DNA of 64,000 nucleotides from CBDBDZ01 sp965204215 (GTDB taxonomy: Bacteria; Pseudomonadota; Gammaproteobacteria; Pseudomonadales; GM7GCV1): NCBI GenBank assembly GCA_965204215.1, contig CBDBDZ010000014.1, positions 744,001 to 808,000 on the forward strand, read 5' to 3'. Numbering within the stretch: position 1 is the stretch's first letter; each line of letters begins with the position of its first letter. Positions 35,457-43,465 of this stretch are shown here, piece by piece. The position numbers were made by a program, and so were the translations under genes. Below the pieces are notes generated by a model. The model saw only the letters and a program-made list of their open reading frames with translations, made no database searches and was not told the DNA's origin.

Positions 35457-35786
35457 ATGAATTTAAAAAAAAGTACTTACAGTTTTTTGTTATTATCACT
35501 AATTTTGTTAAGTGGCTGCGGTCATGTAAAAGGAACGACTAGTGTTGAAAAGAGTAGTTATTTATTGATAACTGGTAATCAAGTGGGGGTGGATATTAAG
35601 ATCGATGATTTGCACCACTTTACCATTTCAAAAGAAGATATATTTAAGTATAACAACAAGAAAGTTGCTAGATATCAATTAGCAACGGGAAAGTATGTTG
35701 TTAAAGCTTTTAGAGATTCTCGATTATTAGTTCATCGTGAAATTTTCTTGTCCTCAGGGCAAGAAAAAGAATTATACATACCTTAA
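35457..35786 (+). CDS. Small lipoprotein, uncharacterised
   Basis: A 109-aa lipoprotein with an N-terminal hydrophobic segment and lipobox LLSGC (Cys ~22). The remainder (VGVDIKIDDLHHF, YQLATGKYVVKAFRDSRLLV, FLSSGQEKELYIP) looks like a small beta-sandwich of PEGA-like type. Not recognised as a named family. Gap of 12 bp to the CsgG-like gene and 26 bp to the next, so co-transcribed; this member is the extra gene relative to the usual three-gene set. Confidence 0.75.
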   Translation: MNLKKSTYSFLLLSLILLSGCGHVKGTTSVEKSSYLLITGNQVGVDIKIDDLHHFTISKEDIFKYNNKKVARYQLATGKYVVKAFRDSRLLVHREIFLSSGQEKELYIP

Positions 35787-35812
35787 CTGACTTAAATATT
35801 AGAGTATTAACT

Positions 35813-36163
35813 ATGAAACAATTAATTTTAATCGGCACTATTCTATTTTTAGGAGGTTGTGCTTCGCAAAAAAATATATATGAATGGGGGAGTTATTCAA
35901 CTAGCCTCTATAAATATAAGAAAGACCCTACTGAAGAAAAATTAATTTTGCATATACAAAATTTAGAATCCATAATAGAAGTAGCCAGCCAGAAAAACAA
36001 GCAGGTACCTCCTGGTGTTTATGCTGAGCTAGGTTTCTACAAAGAACAATCTGGTGACCCTGATAAAGCGTCAGAGTACTATTATTTAGAGAAGAAAACA
36101 TATCCTGAATCTAGTTTTTTTATGGATCAGTTAATTAATGCTACTAGTGAAGGTGACAAATGA
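35813..36163 (+). CDS. DUF4810 family lipoprotein
   Basis: A 116-aa lipoprotein with lipobox LGGC (Cys ~16) then YEWGSYSTSLYKYKKDPTEE, typical of DUF4810, and a helical remainder resembling a TPR hairpin (PPGVYAELGFYKEQSGDPDK, ASEYYYLEKKTYPESSFFMD). Its stop overlaps the next start (ATGA). DUF4810 is regularly encoded between CsgG-like and DUF799 genes, and this context supports the call. Function unknown. Confidence 0.85.
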   Translation: MKQLILIGTILFLGGCASQKNIYEWGSYSTSLYKYKKDPTEEKLILHIQNLESIIEVASQKNKQVPPGVYAELGFYKEQSGDPDKASEYYYLEKKTYPESSFFMDQLINATSEGDK

Positions 36164-36843
36164 GAAATTTAAAACTTTTAACATATTTAATTGTTCCTGG
36201 TTTGATTCTATTTCTACAGGGTTGTGTTGGACCAACATTGACAAAGAAAGATGCTTTCCCAAACATGTATACTGATATACAACCAAAATCTATTTTAGTT
36301 GTACCCGCAATAAATAGAACTAGTGCGGCAGACGCATCTGAATATTACGGTATTACAATTTCGCCGCCACTATCTAATTATGGTTATTACATATATCCTT
36401 TGGAGTTAATTACGGCTATATTCAATAGGGAAGGTATTGTTGATAGTAGCGCAATTGCAGATCTTCCTGCTTCTGTTTTTAAAGAGAAGTTTGGTGCAAA
36501 TTCTGTACTTTTTGTCTCTATAGAAGAGTGGGATACATCGTATTATGTTATTGGTGGAAATGTAAGAGTCGCTATATCTTTCAAATTAAAATCGACAGAG
36601 ACTGAAGAGGTTATTTGGAGTTATTATGATAAGATAATAGTTGACACGAGTGGTGGTTTAAGTCTTGTAGGATTAATCGAAACGGCGTTAAAAACAGCAC
36701 TTACTCAATATATTCCAATAGCCAAAAAGGTGAATGGAATCGCTCTAACATCGCTTCCCTTTGGTGTCTATCATCCAGAACACGGTAAAGATGCCAGCTT
36801 AAAAGTGGTTAGTAAGAAAAAACAAGAAAAGGCAAATAACTAA
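36160..36843 (+). CDS. DUF799 (GNA1162-like) lipoprotein
   Basis: A 227-aa lipoprotein with lipobox LQGC (Cys ~22). The body has the DUF799/GNA1162 features KSILVVPAINRTSAADASEY, YYIYPLELITAIFNREGI, FKEKFGANSVLFVSIEEWD and a C-terminal region on secretion through YIPIAKKVNGIAL. GNA1162 is an outer-membrane lipoprotein studied in Neisseria. Translation is coupled to DUF4810. With the CsgG-like protein it probably forms an outer-membrane assembly; cargo unknown. Confidence 0.87.
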   Translation: MRNLKLLTYLIVPGLILFLQGCVGPTLTKKDAFPNMYTDIQPKSILVVPAINRTSAADASEYYGITISPPLSNYGYYIYPLELITAIFNREGIVDSSAIADLPASVFKEKFGANSVLFVSIEEWDTSYYVIGGNVRVAISFKLKSTETEEVIWSYYDKIIVDTSGGLSLVGLIETALKTALTQYIPIAKKVNGIALTSLPFGVYHPEHGKDASLKVVSKKKQEKANN

Positions 36844-36865
36844 TGCAAATGCTGATTTAGTTCAA

Positions 36866-36902
36866 TTCCCTAAATGACTATGTTGTATGGTTATTTAGGG
36901 AA
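36866..36902 (+). terminator. Hairpin after the lipoprotein operon
   Basis: Arms TTCCCTAAAT (36866-36875) and ATTTAGGGAA (36893-36902) pair perfectly around a 17-nt loop, 23 bp after the DUF799 stop. No U-run follows, so termination strength is uncertain. Confidence 0.5.
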
Positions 36903-37131
36903 AGTTATGGTTCTTCTACATTAGACTACAATAGTCTTGTCGATGTTGAAAATTCCTTCATGAATGCGTTGAATTTTAATTGATCAGTACAAGGCAGCAG
37001 AGCGTGCAAAAAGCGTGTATCTTTGCTTAAAGTGTTAGAATTTGACGCGACTTTTTTGTACAGTCAACAGTTAGTCTGCCGCTGATGGCGGCGTCATACG
37101 TTTATACTACGAAATTATTATAGAGGTCGTA

Positions 37132-37474
37132 ATGAGAAAAAATTTAATTTTATTTGTAGCATTATTTTATCACTTCCCGTATGGGCTGGATATGGGTATC
37201 AGGTCGGCACTATCACCGAGATAGTTGCTCATGATGACGGTAATGGTCACGAAAAAGTTGATATTCATCTTAACGGTTTTACAAGCAGCCATATTCAGTG
37301 GTGTTCTACAAGGTAGCAGTGGGCGTTGTATATAGCTAGTGAGTTAGCACAGGCTCAGTTTCTATGCTTTTAGCGGCGTACATGTCTGGTAAATCGGTAC
37401 GGATTGACTCTGATGGTGAAAAAAATTGTCCTGATGGGGAGCGCAATCGGGTCAGGAATGTTAGGCTAGAATAA
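37132..37474 (+). pseudogene. Decayed small secreted protein gene
   Basis: A GAGG site and ATG start a signal-peptide-like MRKNLILFVALF; one base missing around 37167 shifts the frame, after which GYGYQVGTITEIVAHDDGNG and VDIHLNGFTSSHIQW read on in another frame, hit an in-frame TAG (CSTR*QWA), and need a second shift near 37355 to continue as MLLAAYMSGKSVRIDSDGEK to a TAA at 37472. Two frameshifts and one stop show a dead gene. The ancestral product was a small exported protein of a kind common in integron cassettes. It is followed by an attC-like fold. Confidence 0.6.
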
Positions 37475-37476
37475 TT

Positions 37477-37558
37477 ACATAACAAAGCACTCAAGTAAGG
37501 GTAAATATGCCGTTGCTTCGCAACTTTATATTTGCCATTTAGCTTATTGTTATAAGGT
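37477..37558. other. attC-like imperfect palindrome after the decayed gene
   Basis: Outer boxes CATAACAAAGC and GCTTATTGTTATAAG are imperfect complements with AAC/GTT at conserved positions, and an inner stem GGTAAATATGCCGTTGC pairs with GCAACTTTATATTTGCC around a TTC tip. Unequal arms that leave unpaired bases, plus the position just after a small ORF, fit an integron attC recombination site. No integrase gene or second clear site was found in the window. Confidence 0.4.
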
Positions 37559-37607
37559 GTAATTGTCTATTTGTGGGTTTAATAAAAAAAGGATTAAGAA
37601 ACAGGTT

Positions 37608-38993
37608 CTAGGAAGAACAACTTAATTCTAATTGATTTGCCCATTCTGGCGGTTCTTGCTCCCAGCTTTCACAACCACTATGCTGCTGAAAGGGCATTTG
37701 CAAGACCGCGAATAATTTTTCTAAAATCGAGTAGTCACCTTGTTCTGCGGCGTTAATAGCTTGTTGTGCCATGTAGTTGCGAAGAATGTAAGCAGGATTT
37801 TTTTTACGAGCAGTTTGAAAACAGGGGTTTGCATCCAGGTACCTGGTTATCCATTGCTTATCTAAACCGCAGTTCAGTAATGTAAGATATCCTTTGGGCA
37901 GTTGTAAAAAACCGAGATTCATATCCAGGCGTTTTTGTGCGAGTTGTTCTAAAAATTCGTTGGATAACTGTTTGTTACTATCGGAATTTTCAAGGCCTAA
38001 TCGCTCAAGTAGTAATTGGTAATAGATATGATGAAAATAAGATTCATATTGATGCAAGCTAGCCTTTATCGATTCAACTTCAACCAATAAAGACATGGCA
38101 TGAGCTAGCGCGTTACAGTTCCATAAACCAATAGCAGGTTGATTTTTATAGCTGTAGCGGCCTTGATGGTCACTGTGGTTACAAATCCAATTAGGGTTGA
38201 AAGTGTCCATAAAACCATAGGGCCCATAGTCTAGCGTATCGCCAATAATTGACATATTGTCGGTATTCAGCACGCCGTGACAGAAACCATAGACTTGCCA
38301 ATGTGCTACCAGCGATGCAGTTTTTAAAACGATAGATTCAAACATTGTAGCGTAATCAGCGCAGTTGGTATAAAAATTTTGTTTAACAAAGTTGGCAAGC
38401 TTTTCCAATTCCTCATGTTGCTTGTTATAGAAAAAGTGCTCAAAATGCCCAAAACGAATATGGGTGGCAGCACATCGGACTAATACAGCTGCCTTTTCTA
38501 CTTGTTCACGGAAAACATCGGTTTCAGAACTTAAAATGGCTAAGGCTCTAGTGCTGGGAATGCCTAAATGAAATAGTGCTTCTCCTGCTAAATATTCACG
38601 AATGGTTGAACGCAATACGGCTCTACCATCGGCAAAACGCGAATAGGGTGTTTTACCAGCACCTTTTAACTGCACTTCAATGCTATTGGTATAGCTCCTA
38701 CTTCGGTTAGTATTAAACAAATTACCATAGGTTATCGCTCTGCCATCGCCCAATTGTCCTGCCCAAACGCCAAACTGGTGTCCAGAATAAACTGAAGCAA
38801 AGGGAGATAGCTTGCCTGGTTCCAGCAACTGACAAAAATCAAAGTTATCAGCTATGCCGTAATCTTTACATAGTCTCGAATTAACATGAACTGTTTTGCA
38901 CCGCTCTAAAGTTTCAGGCTGAACGTAACTGATAAATGCTTTGCCCAATTTGGAAAACGCAGGCTGAAAAGAAAGAGAGAGATGATGAGTCAT
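37608..38993 (-). CDS. selO: Protein adenylyltransferase SelO (YdiU)
   Basis: A 461-aa pseudokinase-fold enzyme that transfers AMP to protein Ser/Thr/Tyr. Motifs: YSGHQFGVWAGQLGDGRAI, the ATP-binding GAGKTPYSRFADGRAVLRST, IREYLAGEALFHLGIPSTRA, and the metal-site segment HGVLNTDNMSIIGDTLDYGP. Length is slightly below the typical 480-500. It is encoded alone between the decayed cassette and an IS element; no operon partner is apparent. Confidence 0.93.
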   Translation of the reverse strand: MTHHLSLSFQPAFSKLGKAFISYVQPETLERCKTVHVNSRLCKDYGIADNFDFCQLLEPGKLSPFASVYSGHQFGVWAGQLGDGRAITYGNLFNTNRSRSYTNSIEVQLKGAGKTPYSRFADGRAVLRSTIREYLAGEALFHLGIPSTRALAILSSETDVFREQVEKAAVLVRCAATHIRFGHFEHFFYNKQHEELEKLANFVKQNFYTNCADYATMFESIVLKTASLVAHWQVYGFCHGVLNTDNMSIIGDTLDYGPYGFMDTFNPNWICNHSDHQGRYSYKNQPAIGLWNCNALAHAMSLLVEVESIKASLHQYESYFHHIYYQLLLERLGLENSDSNKQLSNEFLEQLAQKRLDMNLGFLQLPKGYLTLLNCGLDKQWITRYLDANPCFQTARKKNPAYILRNYMAQQAINAAEQGDYSILEKLFAVLQMPFQQHSGCESWEQEPPEWANQLELSCSS

Positions 38994-39016
38994 AAGCTAT
39001 TTATATCAGAAAAAAG

Positions 39017-40230
39017 TGTATAGGTTCAGATAGATATGAGACTTATTTTTTAAATTTTTCACCTGTTAATTTGTGGTAAAGTCGTAAGACTTTTCCATCA
39101 AATTAATAGGTCATTTGAAAGCTGGTTTAAAGTCGGGTAGCCTTTGTAATTTGACTAAATTAACTTACAGAGAGACTACCCATGCAGACCTTAAGCCTAC
39201 GAATCAAATCATATCGCAGTTGGCGCATTAATGATAGAGCGCCAACTGAAGCAATTGACAGAATCCATAGACTAGAACTCTATGACCAATTGAAACAAGA
39301 AGGTTGTAGCGAAGCACTTCGTTTGAAGTCAATAGGCTGGTCACGAGCCACTTATTATCGCTGGAGCGCACGTTATAATCAGCTAGGTTGGGAAGGATTA
39401 GTGGAACAAAGCCGTCGCCCTTATAATCGCCGTCAATCACAATGGACAAAACAGCAAGAGCAAATAGTTTTGCATATTAGGCAGCGTTACCGTTGTTGGG
39501 GTAAGCGTAAAATATGGAAAATAATGGTTCGTGACCATCAGCAAACGATTAGTGAAAGTAGCGTCGGTAGGATTATCAGTAAACTTATTAAAAACGGTAA
39601 GATATTGCCTGTATCGTTTTATTATGGCGGGCGTATGAAGCCTAAAAAGAAACGACAATTTAGTTATCATGCTAGACGTTGGCAATATGGTATGAAAGCC
39701 AAGAAGGTAGGTCAGATGATTCAAATTGACCATATGAGTATTAGTTTTACCGAAGGCTTTAATGTCAAAGAATTCAAAGCTACCTGCCCGATAACAGGTA
39801 TGACATTCTTACGTTGTTACAGTACCGCAACCAGTCATAATGCTAAGCGCTTTCTCATGTATTTAAAACAACAAGCCCCATTCACTATTGAGTCCATACA
39901 AGTGGATGGTGGTAGCGAATTTATGGCTGAATTTGAAGAATACTGTCGTGAACTCGGTATCAAACTTTGGGTATTACCACCTAAGCGTCCTGATTTAAAC
40001 GGCTGTGTTGAACGGGCTAATGGTACAACACGTTATGAGTTTTATCCCTTTTATGAAGGGAGTTTAAGTGTTAGATTGATGAATCAAGCCTTAGATGATT
40101 ATGAAAGTTACTATAACACTTATAGACCACACGAAAAGGTTGGATTAGATACTCCAATGGAGTATTATTTGAAAATTACACAGGCAGCTTGATGTTTATG
40201 CTTTTGTCTCACATGTACTGAACCTAGACA
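39017..40230 (+). mobile_element. Complete IS481-family insertion sequence with target duplication
   Basis: A 1214-bp IS. Left inverted repeat 39017-39042 (TGTATAGGTTCAG...) and right repeat 40205-40230 (reverse complement TGTCTAGGTTCAG...) agree at most of 26 positions. Both ends are flanked by the direct repeat AAAAG (39012-39016 and 40231-40235), a 5-bp target duplication. It carries one intact transposase gene. Intact ends and gene suggest recent, possibly current, activity. Confidence 0.88.
39182..40192 (+). CDS. IS481-family DDE transposase
   Basis: A 336-aa transposase with an N-terminal helix-turn-helix region (SEALRLKSIGWSRATYYRW, ~45-65) and an integrase core with the DDE triad: Asp in MIQIDHMSISF (~183), Asp in IQVDGGSEFMAEF (~240) and Glu in NGCVERANGTT (~277), closing with YNTYRPHEKVGLDTPMEYY. 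It catalyses cut/copy and paste of the surrounding element. Intact, no frameshift. Confidence 0.92.
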   Translation: MQTLSLRIKSYRSWRINDRAPTEAIDRIHRLELYDQLKQEGCSEALRLKSIGWSRATYYRWSARYNQLGWEGLVEQSRRPYNRRQSQWTKQQEQIVLHIRQRYRCWGKRKIWKIMVRDHQQTISESSVGRIISKLIKNGKILPVSFYYGGRMKPKKKRQFSYHARRWQYGMKAKKVGQMIQIDHMSISFTEGFNVKEFKATCPITGMTFLRCYSTATSHNAKRFLMYLKQQAPFTIESIQVDGGSEFMAEFEEYCRELGIKLWVLPPKRPDLNGCVERANGTTRYEFYPFYEGSLSVRLMNQALDDYESYYNTYRPHEKVGLDTPMEYYLKITQAA

Positions 40231-40304
40231 AAAAGTTGTTGCTATTCTTAATTACCTTTAAAATTCGCACATCAAAAAACTTTATTAATTTTTACTATTT
40301 TACT

Positions 40305-40433
40305 ATGAACGAACAAAATTCTTCTGATAATTCAGATGTTATCGGCACAATTGTAATTGTTGTAGTTGCAGTTCTAGGTGCTATCCATTTCGTGCAAACT
40401 GGAGGGCTGCCAGGATTTTTCTCACGTTTTTAA
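40305..40433 (+). CDS. Small single-pass membrane protein (42 aa)
   Basis: MNEQNSSDNSDVIGTIVIVV followed by VVAVLGAIHF: a polar N-terminus, one hydrophobic helix (~13-31) and a short C-terminus GGLPGFFSRF. The start at 40305 is preferred over 40236, which would begin in the IS flank. The TAA overlaps the trhO ATG (TAATG) inside a family B repeat end. Function unknown; small size leaves doubt that it is expressed. Confidence 0.5.
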   Translation: MNEQNSSDNSDVIGTIVIVVVAVLGAIHFVQTGGLPGFFSRF

Positions 40434-40451
40434 TGCATAATCCGGGTTTAA
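40431..40451. repeat. Family B repeat terminus supplying the trhO start codon
   Basis: TAATGCATAATCCGGGTTTA matches the family B end (full copy 31537-31719). It contains the stop of the 42-aa ORF and the ATG of trhO, so residues 1-6 of TrhO (MHNPGL) are repeat-encoded. Confidence 0.6.
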
Positions 40452-41347
40452 TCTGTGTTTGCGCACTCTATAAATTTTATACGCTGAACAACTTTCATCA
40501 ATACCAAGAACCCCTGCTGGCGGTGTTGGAAACGAATGCTATTAAGGGTACATTGTTATTGGCGCACGAAGGTATAAACGGAACCATTGCTGGCGATGAA
40601 GCGTCTATTGATAAAGTTATAGACTATATTAATAGTGCATTATACGCAGGTGATATTAGCTACAAGAAATCTTATCACAGCGAGTGCCCTTTTTTACGAA
40701 CAAAAGTTAAGCTAAAGAAGGAAATTGTCACCATGGGTGTCGAAGATATAGAGCCGGAACAACATGCAGGTCAATATGTTGAGCCTGAAGACTGGAATAC
40801 CCTTATCAGCCAGCCTGATGTTATGTTAGTTGATACTCGCAATGATTATGAAGTGGAAATAGGCAGTTTTGAAGGGGCAATTAACCCTGAAACCCAAAGT
40901 TTTCGAGAATTTCCAGATTATGTTCAACAAAACATTGTACCGCAACAACCCAAAAAAATAGCCATGTTTTGTACTGGTGGAATTCGCTGTGAAAAGTCTA
41001 CGGCTTATATGAAGCAACAGGGCTTTGATGAAGTGTATCATTTAAAGGGAGGTATTTTGAACTATTTAAAACAGGTGTCTGAAGAAAATAGTCTATGGCG
41101 TGGTGAATGCTTTGTGTTCGACGAGCGTGTAGCGGTTGATCACAATCTTAAAAAAGGGCAATACGACCAATGTTTTGCTTGCCGTTACCCCATTACTGAA
41201 GGAGATAAAAAGCACCCTGAGTACAAAACTGGTATTAGCTGCCACCGCTGTTATAATACCAGTAGCGATGTACAAAAGCAGCGTTTTAGTGAACGCCAGA
41301 AACAAATTGAAATAGCCAAAGCCCGCGGTGAACAACACTTAGGTTAA
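40433..41347 (+). CDS. trhO: tRNA uridine(34) hydroxylase TrhO (rhodanese family)
   Basis: A 304-aa protein with an N-terminal ferredoxin-like domain (CVCALYKFYTLNNFHQYQEP, LLAHEGINGTIAGDEAS) and a rhodanese domain with the active-site loop MFCTGGIRCEKSTAYM (Cys ~182), then Cys-rich YDQCFACRYPIT and GISCHRCYN. TrhO hydroxylates U34 of certain tRNAs. The first residues MHNPGLI replace the usual N-terminus and come from a repeat end, but no other in-frame start is available before the conserved CVCALYKF. It is 1 bp before the yciA gene. Confidence 0.93.
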   Translation: MHNPGLICVCALYKFYTLNNFHQYQEPLLAVLETNAIKGTLLLAHEGINGTIAGDEASIDKVIDYINSALYAGDISYKKSYHSECPFLRTKVKLKKEIVTMGVEDIEPEQHAGQYVEPEDWNTLISQPDVMLVDTRNDYEVEIGSFEGAINPETQSFREFPDYVQQNIVPQQPKKIAMFCTGGIRCEKSTAYMKQQGFDEVYHLKGGILNYLKQVSEENSLWRGECFVFDERVAVDHNLKKGQYDQCFACRYPITEGDKKHPEYKTGISCHRCYNTSSDVQKQRFSERQKQIEIAKARGEQHLG

Positions 41348-41797
41348 ATGAATAATATGAAAGAAGAAAGTAAAACTGAAGTGTGCGAAGTACCTCAAGG
41401 GGAATTACTGTTAAGAACACTAGCCATGCCAGCTGATACTAACGCCAATGGTGATATTTTTGGCGGCTGGATTATGTCCCAAATGGATATTTCTGCAGGT
41501 ATTATTAGTAAACAAATTGCTGAAGGCAGAACTGCCACGGTAGCTGTCAACTCCATGCGTTTTATTTCACCAGTAAAAGTGGGGGATGTGGTTTGTTGTT
41601 ATGGGCAACTACTTAAAGTGGGTCGCACTTCAATGCACATTGAAGTAGAAGTATGGATTAACCCCGTACTTCGAGACGACAAAGGCGAATGCCCCATCTA
41701 TAAAGTTACCGAAGCAGTCTTTGTTTTTGTTGCTATTGACAATAATGGTAATAAACGTGAAATTCCTCAAATGCCTGGTTTCAGCTTAAAAGCGTAA
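41348..41797 (+). CDS. yciA: Acyl-CoA thioesterase YciA-type
   Basis: A 149-aa hot-dog acyl-CoA thioesterase. Features: LLRTLAMPADTNANGDIFGG (catalytic Asn/Asp region), WIMSQMDISAGIISKQIAEG and the CoA-contact MRFISPVKVGDVVCCYGQLL. YciA hydrolyses a range of acyl-CoAs. The ATG follows the trhO TAA directly, indicating coupled translation. Confidence 0.92.
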   Translation: MNNMKEESKTEVCEVPQGELLLRTLAMPADTNANGDIFGGWIMSQMDISAGIISKQIAEGRTATVAVNSMRFISPVKVGDVVCCYGQLLKVGRTSMHIEVEVWINPVLRDDKGECPIYKVTEAVFVFVAIDNNGNKREIPQMPGFSLKA

Positions 41798-41803
41798 TAG
41801 AAA

Positions 41804-42721
41804 ATGAGTGTTAAAAAAGGAACTCACGACTATATTGATGATGAACGCAATCAACATATTAAAATATCCATTAATGGTGAATTGGTGCCGCGCGAAAAAG
41901 CTGTGGTATCGGTTTTCGACAGCGGCTTCATTTTAGGCGACGGCGTTTGGGAAGGGTTACGTGTTCACAATGGAAAAATAGCGTTTTTAGATGCCCATTT
42001 AAAGCGTCTATATGAAGGGGCTAAAGCTATAGATATGGATGTTGGTTTAAGCAGTAAAGCACTTGAACAGCAGTTATATCGGGTGTTAGAAGTTAATAAT
42101 ATGAATGATGCGGTACATATTCGCTTAATGGTAACCCGCGGAATTAAAGCAACGCCTTATCAAGACCCGAGGGTGACGGTAGGTTCCGCCACCATTGTGA
42201 TTATTCCGGAATATAAAATGCCCAGACCTGAACTGTTAAAGCAAGGCATTGCGTTATTTACAGTGCATGTACGTCGTGGCTACCCTGATGTTCAAGACCC
42301 TAAACTCAATAGCCATAGCAAGCTAAACTGCATAATCGCTTGTATTCAAGCAACCAAGGCAGGAGCAGATGAAGCATTAATGTTAGACCCCCACGGGTTT
42401 GTAGCCACTTGCAATTCGACTCATTTCTTTATCGTACGTGATGGGGAGGTGTGGACTTCCACAGGTGGTTACTGCCTTGGTGGTATAACCAGAGGTAATA
42501 TCATTCAACTTTGTCGCGATAATCATATCCCTGTTTATGAGAAAAATTTCAGTTTAACCGATGTTTACGGTGCTACAGAAGCCTTTGTCACAGGAACTTT
42601 TGCAGGCGTTGCTCCGGTTACCCAAATTGATGGGCGTACAATTGGTGAAGGTCAACGCGGACAAATGGTTGAGCGTTTGCAAGCCCTGTATTTACAACTT
42701 ATTGAAGCAGATACTGGCTAA
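41804..42721 (+). CDS. Class IV aminotransferase (branched-chain/D-amino acid type)
   Basis: A 305-aa PLP enzyme of fold type IV. Signatures: VSVFDSGFILGDGVWEGLRV near the N-terminus, PLP-Lys region NSHSKLNCIIACIQATKAGA (Lys ~167) and EALMLDPHGFVATCNSTHFF, then TSTGGYCLGGITRGNII for the phosphate. It could be a branched-chain or D-amino acid aminotransferase; residues do not decide. The next gene, a sulfotransferase-like gene starting at the following base, is a frequent partner of such aminotransferases. Confidence 0.88.
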   Translation: MSVKKGTHDYIDDERNQHIKISINGELVPREKAVVSVFDSGFILGDGVWEGLRVHNGKIAFLDAHLKRLYEGAKAIDMDVGLSSKALEQQLYRVLEVNNMNDAVHIRLMVTRGIKATPYQDPRVTVGSATIVIIPEYKMPRPELLKQGIALFTVHVRRGYPDVQDPKLNSHSKLNCIIACIQATKAGADEALMLDPHGFVATCNSTHFFIVRDGEVWTSTGGYCLGGITRGNIIQLCRDNHIPVYEKNFSLTDVYGATEAFVTGTFAGVAPVTQIDGRTIGEGQRGQMVERLQALYLQLIEADTG

Positions 42722-43438
42722 GTGAATATTGCCATGTGGTCTGGTCCACGGAATATTTCAACCGCAATGATGCGTGCATGGGAAAACCGTGATGATACGC
42801 AAGTATGGGACGAGCCGTTTTATGCTGCCTATTTACATCACACCGGATTGCAACATCCCATGCGTGAGGCAATTATTGAAGCGGGGGAGATCAATTGGAA
42901 AAAAGTGGCTGCACAATGTTCACAAGAGCGACAGGGCATTTTTTATCAAAAACACATGACACACCATATACTACCTGGATATAACCTGAATTGGTTGGCT
43001 AATATCAAACATTGCTTTTTGTTGAGAGACCCCAAATTGGTTTTGAACTCTTATCGACAGAAGCATGATGAAATGAATCTTGGAGCTATTGGCTTGTCTC
43101 AGCAATTACAATTGTTTCAAAAAGTAAAACAAATCACCCAAAGCGTTCCTCTTGTGATTGATAGCGAATATTTTTTGGCTAACCCTGAAAAATACTTAAG
43201 ATTAATGTGTAATTACTTTGAAATTGCTTTTAGTGACACCATGTTGCAGTGGTCAGCTGGTGCAAGGTCAAGTGATGGTGTTTGGGCATCTCACTGGTAT
43301 GATAAAGTTTGGGCATCTACAAATTTTGAAAAGAGCCACTCAAAACCCTCCGCAGTGGCACTAAACCACATTAATGAGTGTCTTATTAGTGAAGCAGAGG
43401 AAGTTTATCAAGAACTACGCGCTTATGCTAAAATATGA
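42722..43438 (+). CDS. Sulfotransferase-like protein
   Basis: A 238-aa protein starting with GTG directly after the aminotransferase stop. N-terminal MWSGPRNISTAMMRAWENRD matches the 5'-phosphosulfate-binding loop of PAPS sulfotransferases, HCFLLRDPKLVLNSYRQKHD the 3'-phosphate-binding segment, and VIDSEYFLANPEKYLRLMC the C-terminal part. Predicted to transfer sulfate from PAPS to a small acceptor. Coupling with an aminotransferase suggests a hydroxy- or amino-acid-derived substrate (inference). Confidence 0.78.
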   Translation: MNIAMWSGPRNISTAMMRAWENRDDTQVWDEPFYAAYLHHTGLQHPMREAIIEAGEINWKKVAAQCSQERQGIFYQKHMTHHILPGYNLNWLANIKHCFLLRDPKLVLNSYRQKHDEMNLGAIGLSQQLQLFQKVKQITQSVPLVIDSEYFLANPEKYLRLMCNYFEIAFSDTMLQWSAGARSSDGVWASHWYDKVWASTNFEKSHSKPSAVALNHINECLISEAEEVYQELRAYAKI

Positions 43439-43465
43439 TTTTGTTTAACTGATTGTTTGTCGAAA

